A DNA stretch of 64,000 nt. Source: Nitrososphaerota archaeon. Lineage in GTDB: Archaea > Thermoproteota > Nitrososphaeria > Nitrososphaerales > UBA183. The position numbers and the translations under genes are program-made. The stretch is taken from positions 1 through 64,000 of the forward strand of contig JAPCJR010000005.1 of assembly GCA_027886865.1 (NCBI GenBank), read 5' to 3'. The notes beneath the pieces are model-generated. The model was not told where the DNA came from, made no database searches, and saw only the letters and a program-made list of their open reading frames with translations. The first letter of the stretch is position 1. Each line of letters opens with the position of its first letter. This document shows positions 16,165 to 24,825 of the stretch, piece by piece.

Positions 16165-17538
16165 TCAGTTCGAAAGGGCATATTCCCTGTTGCCTTCGGA
16201 GGGTGTCTCTCTCTCGCCGACGCTCTTGAGCAGGAACCTGGCGCCCTTCCCTTCCGTCCAGGCCTCGGGCCTTATCCCTCCTTCGTGGACCTTCTCGTAC
16301 TCTTCGATGCTGAGCTTCTTCCTCGAGTTGAGCTGGTGCATAAAGTCCAGCTTCCTCGAGACTTCCTTGTAACCCTCAGGAATCCTGCTCCCCTGTATCA
16401 CGGCGTGACTGCCGCTCCCGTAGCCGCAGAGCACGACGTTCTTGCCGGTGAGGTCCTCTTTGTCGTTCTCCAGCAGGCTGTCCAGTCCGACGAAAACGGA
16501 GACAGAATACGCGTTTCCAACCAACTCCGGGGCTATTATGGAGCTCCCGATGTGCTCCTCGAAATTCTCCATGAAGGATGGAGACTTCATGAACTTCCTC
16601 CTGTAGTCCTTGTATGGGTCACTCATGTAATACTCGAGGTCGTCCATACCCGCTCTTGAGGGCTCGGGACCGATCTGCTCCTCGACCTTCTTCCACCGGG
16701 GCAGGTTCCTCCACTCGTGTATGAGAAGCGAAGCGTATGCGGATATGACCATCTTCTTGTGCGGATTATGATAGATCGCCCGGTCGATGTAGTCGAGGGT
16801 GGACTGGTCGGGTCGCAGCTTGATCAGCCCGAGCCGGGTCACTGAGGCCTGGAAGTTCAACCACGCCTCCTTCATCTCGCTGAGATAGGACGCGTACGAG
16901 CGTGCCCCGTCGACCAGGGCGACCGTCCTTCCGTGCGGCTTCTTGAAATCCCCCTTCTCGTTCCTGAGGGCCGACCCTAGTTCGCCGGGGATTATCTCAA
17001 GTAGCTTCGCATCGTTCCCTATGAGCAGAGCCGCAGCCGCAGCACCCTGGGTGGGTTCCTCGCCGCTGCTCAGGTTGTACTTGGCGATGTCGGTCGCGAG
17101 TATGAGGGCATACTTCCTCGGGTTCCAACCTGCCGCAAACCACGCGCCGGTGTCCAGTAGCCGCTCTATTCCGCTGACACAGGCGAACTTCTGTTCGTAG
17201 CCGAGGACGTGGGACAGGCTTCCCCTCCCGAAGGCGTCTTCAAGCATCCCGACGACGTCAGAGACGAGGGCCCTGGAGCCGTCGAGCCCGCTCTCCGTGG
17301 GGGTGTCGACCCTGAAGATGTCGCTGGGCGAGATGCCGTGGGTCTGCATCAGCCTGTATGCGGCGGTCGCGGCCATGCTGGCCTGGTCCTCGTTGGGCGG
17401 AGTTACAGCGAAGGTCTTGATTCCCACGCCTTCCGTGAAGTGCTTGGGGTCTTTTCCTCGAGCCTCGGCCAGTTCTGCGTTGTCGACGTAGAATCCTGGT
17501 GAATAAACGTAAAGGGCCTCAATCCCAACGCCCGCCAT
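16165..17538 (-). CDS. mvaS: Hydroxymethylglutaryl-CoA synthase
   Basis: 457 residues. It condenses acetyl-CoA with acetoacetyl-CoA to HMG-CoA, the entry to the mevalonate pathway that supplies archaeal lipids. The catalytic residues are identifiable: E82 (PTESGLD), C120 (KFACVSGIERLL) and the His in IYHNPHKKM. It is long, like eukaryotic and bacterial HMGCS, not the roughly 350-residue form of many archaea. A TATA-like ACTATAAAG at 17565-17573 fits a start just before the ATG. No acetyl-CoA acetyltransferase neighbour is present. The function is well supported. Confidence 0.9.
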   Translation of the reverse strand: MAGVGIEALYVYSPGFYVDNAELAEARGKDPKHFTEGVGIKTFAVTPPNEDQASMAATAAYRLMQTHGISPSDIFRVDTPTESGLDGSRALVSDVVGMLEDAFGRGSLSHVLGYEQKFACVSGIERLLDTGAWFAAGWNPRKYALILATDIAKYNLSSGEEPTQGAAAAALLIGNDAKLLEIIPGELGSALRNEKGDFKKPHGRTVALVDGARSYASYLSEMKEAWLNFQASVTRLGLIKLRPDQSTLDYIDRAIYHNPHKKMVISAYASLLIHEWRNLPRWKKVEEQIGPEPSRAGMDDLEYYMSDPYKDYRRKFMKSPSFMENFEEHIGSSIIAPELVGNAYSVSVFVGLDSLLENDKEDLTGKNVVLCGYGSGSHAVIQGSRIPEGYKEVSRKLDFMHQLNSRKKLSIEEYEKVHEGGIRPEAWTEGKGARFLLKSVGERETPSEGNREYALSN

Positions 17539-17623
17539 AGGTGATTCGCGGCTCGTTAGTCGTCAACTATAAAGGGATTCTTCGGCTCATTATTAATACG
17601 CCGGCTGCCGAAGGCGTGCGCTC

Positions 17624-18229
17624 TTGAACGTAGTCGGGCTGGATCTAGCGGGCAGTCCCAAGAGGAACACCGGATTCGCCCTCCTCCACAGGCAGCTCTG
17701 CGCCACCTCGGTCCTTCATTCGGACGAGGAGATACTCTCGGAGACGAGGCTGGCCGCTCCCGGCGTGGTGAGCATCGATGCCCCTCTCTTTCTACCCAAG
17801 GGGCGGACGAGCCTGGAGCAGAGAGGCCCGCCTCACCTGCGCGCCTGCGACAGGGAGCTGCTCCGGATGAAGATACGCTTCTTCCCGCTCTCCCTCGGTC
17901 CGATGAGGATGCTCACCGAGAGGGGTATCCGGCTCCGTAAGGTCCTAGAGGACGACGGGTTCAAGGTGATAGAGGGCTACCCCGGGGCGGTCCAGGACAT
18001 GCTCGGGATGCCGAGGAAGAAGGCTGGCCTCGAGAACCTGCGCAGGGCCCTCATGGAGTTCGGGGTCAAGGGCGGCGTCAAGAAGAAGGACATCTCAGGC
18101 GACGAGCTAGACGCGATCACCTGCGCCATACTGGGCAGGATGTACCTGGACGGCAACTACCAGGCGATCGGCGAAGAGGAGGAGGGCTTCATGATCCTCC
18201 CCGACGTGTCCCGCCTCCGGTCTCACTAG
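17624..18229 (+). CDS. DUF429 family protein (RNase H-like fold)
   Basis: 201 residues. The N-terminus NVVGLDLAGS and the segment VSIDAPLFLP carry the acidic residues that mark DUF429, a family with a predicted RNase H-like nuclease fold. The C-terminal DELDAITCAILGRMY supplies another acidic pair. The TTG start at 17624 lies about 28 bases after a TATTAAT box (17591-17597), so the mRNA is probably leaderless. Its end overlaps the end of herA by 4 bases in convergent orientation. A link to NurA-HerA DNA processing is possible by position only. Confidence 0.8.
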   Translation: MNVVGLDLAGSPKRNTGFALLHRQLCATSVLHSDEEILSETRLAAPGVVSIDAPLFLPKGRTSLEQRGPPHLRACDRELLRMKIRFFPLSLGPMRMLTERGIRLRKVLEDDGFKVIEGYPGAVQDMLGMPRKKAGLENLRRALMEFGVKGGVKKKDISGDELDAITCAILGRMYLDGNYQAIGEEEEGFMILPDVSRLRSH

Positions 18230-19992
18230 GATTTCAGATATTTTGCGACGGCTTCTTCGTTGTTGTCGGTCCGGAGAAAGACGGGGACGTTCTTGCGCCG
18301 CGTCGCCTTGTAAGAGACGAACACCCACTCACCAGTATCGAGCTGAGCCGTCCTCTCGAGCACCTCGAGGGGCAGGCCGAAGGATTCTGAGATGACCATC
18401 CTGTCGTAGAACCTCGGGAGGGTGCTCACAAAGTAGCTGTGGAGCTGCTGGAGGGCAGAGACGTTCAGGCGCGCGACCCTCTGCGTCGCGAGCCAGCAGT
18501 GGATCCTGTACTTCCTTCCCTGGCGAAGCAGCGCTTCGACCGCGGTGTTCGAACTGACAGTACCGTCTCTGTCCCTCGTCTCGCCCGGTATGTACTCCTG
18601 CGCCTCGTCGAGTACTATCAATATCTTCTTCTTGCTTCCCTGCTTCTTCCGGAGCGCCAGGAGCTTCCTGATGAGCCGGCTGACGATCATCCTGGCTTCT
18701 CCCGGGTCGGGAAGGTACAGGACGTTCAACTTCGGAGCCTCGTCCTTGACGAGCTGCCATGCGAGCCTTTCAGGGGTCAGCTCCTCTTCGGCACCCGCGT
18801 CGTCTCCGGCGGGTTGCTCGACGTACTCGGCTATCGCGTTCACTTCAGCGTAGAGTGAGGTCCTGTCATTCACCTTGCCCTTGATGTCGTTCAGCAGCTT
18901 CAGGAGCTCGGCCTTGGCGGCTTCATTCAGCTCTGAGAGCTTCGCGTTCCTCGGGAGCTTCATCTCCTTGAAGAACTTGTTCTCCAGCCTCTCGCGCCCG
19001 ATCTTGGCGACCACGGCGCCCGACTTTCCGTCCTCCGCCGTGGAGGTCAGCAGCTCCTCGAGGGATGCCAAGTCCAGGGATGATGTCCCTGCGCCATACG
19101 ATAGCTTCTGCACGAGGTTCTTCTTCAACAACCCAGAGAATATCCCCCGGATTGCCTCGTCGCTGACCGAACCCTCTAGGCTCTCAGGTATCACCTGGGA
19201 GTTGTAGAGCTGTTCCTCGTCCTCCATCGTCTCGTAGGAGAGGATACGGCCGTCGGTCTCGAGCAGGTCAATGAGGTGCGTGGCGTATTCACCTGAAACG
19301 TCGATGACCACCACCGAGATGTCCGTTTTGGAGTTCATGACCTTCCTAAGGAGCACGCTCGTGAGATTGGACTTACCGGCGCCGGTGAAACCGAATATCC
19401 CTGCATGATACCTGATCAGGTTCTCGAGGCTTATCGTCAGCGGGAGCTCGAACCCGAGCATCGTACCCACCGTCTCGCCGTTCGGGTAACAGAGGAAATT
19501 CTCGACGGTCTTCTTGGAGAGAAGGTACACCTTCGCTCCGGCGAGTGGGAGGGTCCTCGACCTCTCGAACTTCGGCTGTCCGGCCTCTATCTTCATCGAA
19601 TACCAGGTCGGGACGGCGGCCATGTCTATCCAGGTCTCCTGTGAGTTGCCCCAGCTCTCGCTTATCGTGTCCAGGTACTCCCTCCTCAGGAGCGTCGGCA
19701 TCGATACGTCCATCCCGAGCATCTGGAAGTGGATCGGGTTCACTCCCACGACCTCGAATATCAGGTACGTGGCGTCGTCGCCTCCTTGCTTCTCGATCGC
19801 GACGAAGTTGGGAGAATACAACCGCTCGAGAGTCCGGAAATCGAATTTGGCTTCCACGGTGGCGACCACGTTGGTGACCACTATCTCTTGATCCCCGCTC
19901 TTCGCCGTCTTGGTGCTAGGGAAGACGCGCCTTAGTCTTGCGTCGAACTTTCCGTCCATGTCATCGAAAATCCGTTCTGGCATCTCACTCAA
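18226..19992 (-). CDS. herA: HerA hexameric DNA-translocating ATPase
   Basis: 588 residues. The N-terminal HAS-barrel region (about 1-150) is followed by an FtsK/HerA-type RecA core: Walker A GFTGAGKSN (201-209), Walker B ILIVLDEAQEY (D462, E463), a sensor-type ATQRV and the arginine-rich LPRFYDRMVI. HerA works with the NurA nuclease and Mre11-Rad50 to resect DNA ends. Its start overlaps the end of nurA by 8 bases, so the two are translationally coupled in a nurA-herA operon. A charged insert (about 390-410) is acidic and probably a surface loop. Confidence 0.93.
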   Translation of the reverse strand: MSEMPERIFDDMDGKFDARLRRVFPSTKTAKSGDQEIVVTNVVATVEAKFDFRTLERLYSPNFVAIEKQGGDDATYLIFEVVGVNPIHFQMLGMDVSMPTLLRREYLDTISESWGNSQETWIDMAAVPTWYSMKIEAGQPKFERSRTLPLAGAKVYLLSKKTVENFLCYPNGETVGTMLGFELPLTISLENLIRYHAGIFGFTGAGKSNLTSVLLRKVMNSKTDISVVVIDVSGEYATHLIDLLETDGRILSYETMEDEEQLYNSQVIPESLEGSVSDEAIRGIFSGLLKKNLVQKLSYGAGTSSLDLASLEELLTSTAEDGKSGAVVAKIGRERLENKFFKEMKLPRNAKLSELNEAAKAELLKLLNDIKGKVNDRTSLYAEVNAIAEYVEQPAGDDAGAEEELTPERLAWQLVKDEAPKLNVLYLPDPGEARMIVSRLIRKLLALRKKQGSKKKILIVLDEAQEYIPGETRDRDGTVSSNTAVEALLRQGRKYRIHCWLATQRVARLNVSALQQLHSYFVSTLPRFYDRMVISESFGLPLEVLERTAQLDTGEWVFVSYKATRRKNVPVFLRTDNNEEAVAKYLKS

Positions 19993-21757
19993 CCCTCGAA
20001 GCCTCTCTCATGCGCGACGCCTCAGTGCCCGCCCTCTGCTCTCTATAAGGTGTCATGATGCCGTAGACCTGTTCGCGCTTTGAGATCGAGCCAAGCCTCA
20101 GGTCCGCGACGCCGCGAAGCGAGCTCCGCATCAGCCTTATCTCAGCCTTGACCGCCTTGTCCGCCAAGTAGAGCAGCTGATTGTGCCCGAAGGCCTCGTA
20201 GACCTCTGGGTTGTCAGTGATCGCGAGGATACGCAGGATCAGGTTGGACATCGCGCTCGTCTCCTTTCCCTCAAAGTATGGCGTGACCATCGTCGGACCG
20301 CTGATCTCCTTCACCTCTACCGCGCCCACGTCGCCAGAGTCCAGCTGGGAGTCGAAGGCCCGGTCAAAGAGGAAGACCTGCGAGCGGATCTTCCCGCTGC
20401 TGCCGAGACTCCTGGACTGGAAGAACCCCCTCACGAAAAGCTCCTCACGGGACACGACCTTCCTGGCGGGCTTGAACTCATCGCCGCTCGGGGTGGCGAC
20501 CATCGTGGAGAAGGCGGAGTCGTATCCGGCTGTCCTCCATGGAATCTCGAGCCCCCTGTTCATCGCGCTGAGTATGCTCAGGAACGCCTTGTCGTTCTTG
20601 AGGCTCGGCGGCGGAGCGCGCAAGCGGACCATCTCGTTCTTCACCGCGAACGGAAGAACCGCCCTGTGGATGTCGGTAGCCGTCGTGTCCTTGGCCAGAC
20701 CGATCAGTAGGACCTTCTTGTCCACCGAGAGCTCACAGAGACGGATCAGGAGCACGAGGGCGATGGTGTTCACGTCCAGAATTGTCAGCCACTCATCGTC
20801 ACCGACGTTGAGCGGAGATTCTCCCGCTTCGTAAACTCGGTCGGTGTATCGCGTTGCTAGCTCCACCGACCTCTTCCAGTATCCCGACGCTCCCTCTCTC
20901 AACTTGAGGCGGCCTGGTCCTACCTCCTCGAAGAGTTCGCCTTTGTATCCTTCGTCGTATTTCTTGAGGCGCTTGGTCGCGCTTGACAGCTGCCTCTCGC
21001 TTATCGACAGCCTGCTCATCAGCTCCTCGCCCGTGAGGTCCTCCTTCATCAGCTCCCTGAGGATGCGGTGTGTGGTGTACTTCTTCCTGCTGGGGATCGT
21101 CATGAAAGGTGCTCCCAGCGTGGTGGCCAGGCTCAGGTCCATGATCGTGTTTTGGCCGGGGCTACGCGTCAGCTTGCCCAGGTTCGTGAACCCCTTCCTC
21201 ATCAACAGCCTCGCGTCCCTGGCTAGCGTCGAATACGTCCCCGAGAGAGGTCTGTCCATGAAGATGATCCTCGCGCTCTCGACCGCCCTGGTGGCAAGAT
21301 AGATCTCGGCGAGCGTCATGAACGCGTTGGGGATCCTCTCCATAGAATATTCGAGCTCCAGCTCTATCTCGGGCATGTCTGGGAGCACGTCAGAGAAGTC
21401 CTCGGCCCAGAGAGGTATCGCAGCGGTGGCAGAGAGCCTGACTCCCCTTTTCGCTTTGGCGAGGTCGAAAGTAATCCGGTCGCCGACCCGGAACGGGCAC
21501 GTGTATCCGGTGGCATTGGCGTAGAAGAGCATCATCTGCAGCCTTTCGTCGAATGCCCTCGAGCCGTCGATGCCGATCGCTGTGTGCTCTCCCTCACCGA
21601 AGTAGGTCCTCGCAAACTCGTCCGCCGCGCTCTTCTCGAGGGGCCTCAGCAGGCCGAGCAGGTCGTCCCTCCCTCGGAACTTGGTCATCCTTCCTTCGAA
21701 CCTGGACACAAGGCCCTTCGTCTGCTCCGAGAGCTTGTTCGCGATCTCGCTCGACAT
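19985..21757 (-). CDS. nurA: NurA-domain nuclease, long form
   Basis: About 590 residues, well above the 300-450 of typical NurA. The NurA core is recognised by IGIDGSRAFDE (first metal Asp), IIFMDRPLSGTYS and the C-terminal region (TMVTPYFEGKE, GHNQLLYLADKAVKAE). The middle (about 250-400) adds a winged-helix-like stretch (LTGEELMSRLSISERQLSSATKRL) not usual in NurA. NurA degrades DNA ends with HerA, whose gene overlaps it by 8 bases. ATG 21757 is chosen; a TTG two codons upstream (21763) is the alternative and coincides with the predicted transcription start. Confidence 0.88.
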   Translation of the reverse strand: MSSEIANKLSEQTKGLVSRFEGRMTKFRGRDDLLGLLRPLEKSAADEFARTYFGEGEHTAIGIDGSRAFDERLQMMLFYANATGYTCPFRVGDRITFDLAKAKRGVRLSATAAIPLWAEDFSDVLPDMPEIELELEYSMERIPNAFMTLAEIYLATRAVESARIIFMDRPLSGTYSTLARDARLLMRKGFTNLGKLTRSPGQNTIMDLSLATTLGAPFMTIPSRKKYTTHRILRELMKEDLTGEELMSRLSISERQLSSATKRLKKYDEGYKGELFEEVGPGRLKLREGASGYWKRSVELATRYTDRVYEAGESPLNVGDDEWLTILDVNTIALVLLIRLCELSVDKKVLLIGLAKDTTATDIHRAVLPFAVKNEMVRLRAPPPSLKNDKAFLSILSAMNRGLEIPWRTAGYDSAFSTMVATPSGDEFKPARKVVSREELFVRGFFQSRSLGSSGKIRSQVFLFDRAFDSQLDSGDVGAVEVKEISGPTMVTPYFEGKETSAMSNLILRILAITDNPEVYEAFGHNQLLYLADKAVKAEIRLMRSSLRGVADLRLGSISKREQVYGIMTPYREQRAGTEASRMREASRVE

Positions 21758-21785
21758 TGGCAACGCCCAGAGACTCTGGGTCTTC

Positions 21786-21792
21786 TTATAAA
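21786..21792. promoter_or_regulatory. Shared TATA element between nurA-herA and the BtuF-like gene
   Basis: TTATAAA reads as a plausible TATA box on both strands. On the minus strand initiation would fall near 21763, at the start of nurA. On the plus strand it would fall near 21815, upstream of ATG 21831. One element may therefore serve both divergent units. Confidence 0.5.
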
Positions 21793-21830
21793 CCGAGACG
21801 GGCGGGATGGAAACCCTAAATCCCGCGCTA

Positions 21831-22832
21831 ATGCTGAAGGTCCCACAGTTGAAGGTCTATTCCTTCCTTCCCAGCGCGACCGAGATGGTGTACGCCCTCG
21901 GCCTCGGGGCGCAGCTTTACGGGGTGACGAACGAGTGCGACTATCCTCCCGAAGCGAAGTCAAAGCCGGTGGTGGTGCAGTCCCTGCTCGACCCGTCGAG
22001 CATGACACAGGGCGAGATAGACTGGAGAGTGGTGAATGACATCTCGCACGGCCACGGCCTTTACAGGATCAACCGCGACCTTCTACTGAAGGACAAGCCT
22101 GACGTCGTGATAACCCAGGAACTCTGCGACGTCTGCTCGGTCTCGCTGCGGGACGTCTTGAAGACCGTCTCGGAGCTGGCGAACGAGTGCGAGGTGATCT
22201 CCCTCGAGCCGCACGGCCTCGAAGGTGTCCTCGAAGACATCGTGACCGTCGGGAGCGCGTGCGGCGTGGAGGGGAGGGCGGCGGTCCTGGCAGAATCCCT
22301 CCGAGCGAGGATTGATTCCGTCAGAGACCTCGCCAGGGGCCTCCCGCGTAAGAGGGTCTTCTGCGCCGAGTGGTACGACCCTCTGTTCGCGCCCGGCCAC
22401 TGGATACCGGAGATGGTGGACATCGCGGGCGGCATCGAGGTTGCGGGAAGGCCCGGTGAGGACTCGAGAAAGGTGGGCTGGAGCGAGGTAGCGGCCCGCG
22501 ACCCGGAAGTCGTCGTACTCATCCCGTGCGGGTTCGGCGTCGAGAGGGCCGTCTCCGACGTCGGGCTGCTCACAAGGCTGGAGGGATGGACCGACGTCGC
22601 GGCGGTCAGGTCGGGCGAAGTCTACGCCGCCGATGGCTCGTCCTACTTCTCCCGTCCTGGGCCGAGGCTGGTCGACGGGCTCGAGATGCTAGCGAAGATG
22701 ATTCATCCGGAGGTGTTCGGATGGGACCTGCCTCCGGCGAAGGCCGTACGTCTTGGTCTCGGATTCGACCGGCCCGCTATGACGCCAGGACCTGAGCGAG
22801 GAGCTTCTGCGAGACGTTCCCTCCCGATATGA
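21831..22832 (+). CDS. BtuF-like periplasmic-binding-fold protein without a signal peptide
   Basis: About 333 residues. The start YSFLPSATEMVYALGLGAQL and TNECDYPPEAK are typical of the cobalamin/iron-siderophore binding-protein family (COG0614 type). FCAEWYDPLFAPGHWIPEM supports the second lobe. No signal peptide or lipobox is present, and no permease or ATPase gene adjoins it. Signal-less members are known and their function is unclear. ATG 21831 is preferred over 21807 because the TATA element places transcription near 21815. Its last 56 bases overlap the convergent threonine dehydratase gene. Confidence 0.82.
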   Translation: MLKVPQLKVYSFLPSATEMVYALGLGAQLYGVTNECDYPPEAKSKPVVVQSLLDPSSMTQGEIDWRVVNDISHGHGLYRINRDLLLKDKPDVVITQELCDVCSVSLRDVLKTVSELANECEVISLEPHGLEGVLEDIVTVGSACGVEGRAAVLAESLRARIDSVRDLARGLPRKRVFCAEWYDPLFAPGHWIPEMVDIAGGIEVAGRPGEDSRKVGWSEVAARDPEVVVLIPCGFGVERAVSDVGLLTRLEGWTDVAAVRSGEVYAADGSSYFSRPGPRLVDGLEMLAKMIHPEVFGWDLPPAKAVRLGLGFDRPAMTPGPERGASARRSLPI

Positions 22833-23736
22833 CGAAGACTATCCTCTTTCCCAGCCGTTCCGTATCGCGGCCTGCGAGGAGCGCTGCGATGCCGGCTGCG
22901 CCGGAGGGTTCGGGGAAGATCCTCGCTTCCTTGATGATCAGCTTCATCGCCGTGAGGATTTCCTCATCGGAGACCGTGAACACGCCATCCACGTTCTTGG
23001 AGCACGCCTCGAATGTCAGGTCCCCCACCGACGGGGGTATCAGGCCATCGGCTATCGAGTGTGGGTCCTGCACCGCGGTGACCTTGCCGGCCTTCATAGC
23101 GGCCGACAGCTTCGCCGCCGTCACGGGCTCGACACCAAAGACCTTCGTGTTGGGCTTCTTGGCCTTCGTGGCTATGGAGATCCCTGAGATCAGCCCTCCA
23201 CCTCCTACCGGGACGACTACCGAGTCGAATTCTGCCAGCTGTTCCGATATCTCGAGTCCACAGGTCCCCTGTCCAGCTATTATCGCCGGGTCATTGAACG
23301 GATGGATGAGCGCTGCTCCTGTCTCCTTGACTATCTCGTTGGCCTTGACCTCCCTCTCGTTGTGATACTTGCCGAACTTGAGTATCTGCGCGCCGTACTC
23401 TGCGATTGCGTCGGCCTTCTCCTGGACCGGGTTCTCGGGCAGGATGACAGTGCATTTCTTTCCGAAGGCCCTTGCCGAGAACGCCGTCGCGATACCGTGG
23501 TTCCCCGATGAAACAGCAACGACGCTGCTCTCCTCCGTCTGCGCCATCTTGTTGTACGCCCCCCTAATCTTGAACACCCTTATCGGCTGGAAGCACTCGA
23601 GCTTGAGGTAGACGTCTCTCCCGAACCTCTTCGAGAGGGCCGGAGAGTCGACGAGCGGCGTCCTGACAGCAACCCCTGATATCCTCGCTTGCGCGGCCTC
23701 GATCTCGGCGAGCCCGGGTAGCCTATGATTCTCCAA
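22777..23736 (-). CDS. Threonine/serine dehydratase (PLP-dependent ammonia-lyase)
   Basis: 319 residues, fold type II PLP enzyme. The Schiff-base Lys is K56 in FKIRGAYN. AVSSGNHG binds the substrate carboxylate, the phosphate loop is VPVGGGGLISG, and the late Ser motif is FVISGGN. There is no C-terminal ACT regulatory domain, so it is a short, probably catabolic-type threonine ammonia-lyase (threonine to 2-oxobutyrate) or a serine dehydratase or racemase relative. Its 3' end runs 56 bases into the end of the BtuF-like gene. Confidence 0.88.
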   Translation of the reverse strand: MENHRLPGLAEIEAAQARISGVAVRTPLVDSPALSKRFGRDVYLKLECFQPIRVFKIRGAYNKMAQTEESSVVAVSSGNHGIATAFSARAFGKKCTVILPENPVQEKADAIAEYGAQILKFGKYHNEREVKANEIVKETGAALIHPFNDPAIIAGQGTCGLEISEQLAEFDSVVVPVGGGGLISGISIATKAKKPNTKVFGVEPVTAAKLSAAMKAGKVTAVQDPHSIADGLIPPSVGDLTFEACSKNVDGVFTVSDEEILTAMKLIIKEARIFPEPSGAAGIAALLAGRDTERLGKRIVFVISGGNVSQKLLAQVLAS

Positions 23737-23776
23737 ACTCTAATCTCCTCGTTCCACCCTGGTGAGGTCGTGATTT

Positions 23777-24619
23777 TTAGCTTATGGGAGTGGATACACC
23801 TCTTGCCTCCTCGGAGAGATATCGGTCCAATCCCCCTTCGGGCTTCCATTCGAAGAAGCTTGCACGTTGCTCGAAGCCAAACTCGTCTATCAGCCTCCTC
23901 GCCTCCGCGAGCGTCGCTTCCGCGCCCGCGCTCACCTCAGAGAATGCGACTCCGGAGACTCGCTCGAACATCTCCTTCGATTCTCCGTATCCCTGAAACC
24001 GAAGCATCCCCGCGCTGACCGATGATACGCCTGCCGCCCGCAGCTTGTCGAGAAGCTCACGGATATCGATCCCCATCATCCCTGAGACCAGGGGGGCCAT
24101 CGAGACCCACGTCTTAACGCCTGCTGCCCCCAGAATCCTGAGAGATTCTATCCTCCTGTCGATTGGGGCGACGCCCGGCTCATACAGCCTTCCGGGGAGC
24201 GATGAGATTGAGAACCCCACCCTCAGCCATGAGAACCTCTTGAGCAGGTCGAGGTCCCGGAGGATGAGCGGAGACCTGGTCAGGATGACCACGGGGAAGT
24301 CGTTCTGCAGGAGCGCCTCCAGGGCACTCCGCGTCACCTTGTATCTGGCCTCCGCCGGCTGGTACGGGTCGCTCGCGCTGCTCAGGAAAACGACTCCCTT
24401 GCGTACACCCTTGAGCTCGCGTCCCAGCACCGCGGGGGCGTTGACCTTCACATCCACGAACCCTCCCCACTCCCTGTCGTCGTGGATGAGGGACGGTGCG
24501 TAACAATAGACGCACCCATGGCTGCATCCGCGGTAGAAGTTCGCCGTGTACTCGCGCGGGCCGTCCATTTCATGAAGGACGCTTTTGCACCGAGTCTCCT
24601 TGACGGATAACTTCTGCAA
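23777..24619 (-). CDS. Radical SAM protein (spore photoproduct lyase-like family)
   Basis: 280 residues from the TTG start. The [4Fe-4S] motif is C32-SHG-C36-VY-C39 within NFYRGCSHGCVYCYAP, and the preceding KSVLHEMDGPREYTANFYRG matches the Rv2578c/SPL-like family. This family lacks the photolyase's specific context and its substrate is unknown. The frame is open further upstream to 24733, but a TTAA element (24641-24647) lies about 25 bases before TTG 24619 and family similarity begins there, so the shorter form is chosen. ATG 24568 is a less likely alternative. Confidence 0.82.
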   Translation of the reverse strand: MQKLSVKETRCKSVLHEMDGPREYTANFYRGCSHGCVYCYAPSLIHDDREWGGFVDVKVNAPAVLGRELKGVRKGVVFLSSASDPYQPAEARYKVTRSALEALLQNDFPVVILTRSPLILRDLDLLKRFSWLRVGFSISSLPGRLYEPGVAPIDRRIESLRILGAAGVKTWVSMAPLVSGMMGIDIRELLDKLRAAGVSSVSAGMLRFQGYGESKEMFERVSGVAFSEVSAGAEATLAEARRLIDEFGFEQRASFFEWKPEGGLDRYLSEEARGVSTPIS

Positions 24620-24825
24620 CGACAGAGAGGCTCGCAGACTAGTTAAGGACAAACGAGGGTACGGGAGGAAGGGTGCCACCCGCCGTTCAGAGGCACGGGA
24701 ATACCTTAGCGTGGTGGTGATCGCATATACCACCCAGGTCTTGTCTGAAGCGCGAACGATTCAATACCTGATGTAACCTGGATACCGAAGTGTTAAATCG
24801 GTCGACTCTTGTCGCAGGGGGTCGC

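Noticed and set aside
24713..24734. GGTGGT...ACCACC inverted repeat between the radical SAM and propeller genes
   Set aside because: Only 6-base arms, about 55 bases upstream of the TATA element, in a sequence of simple composition; likely chance.
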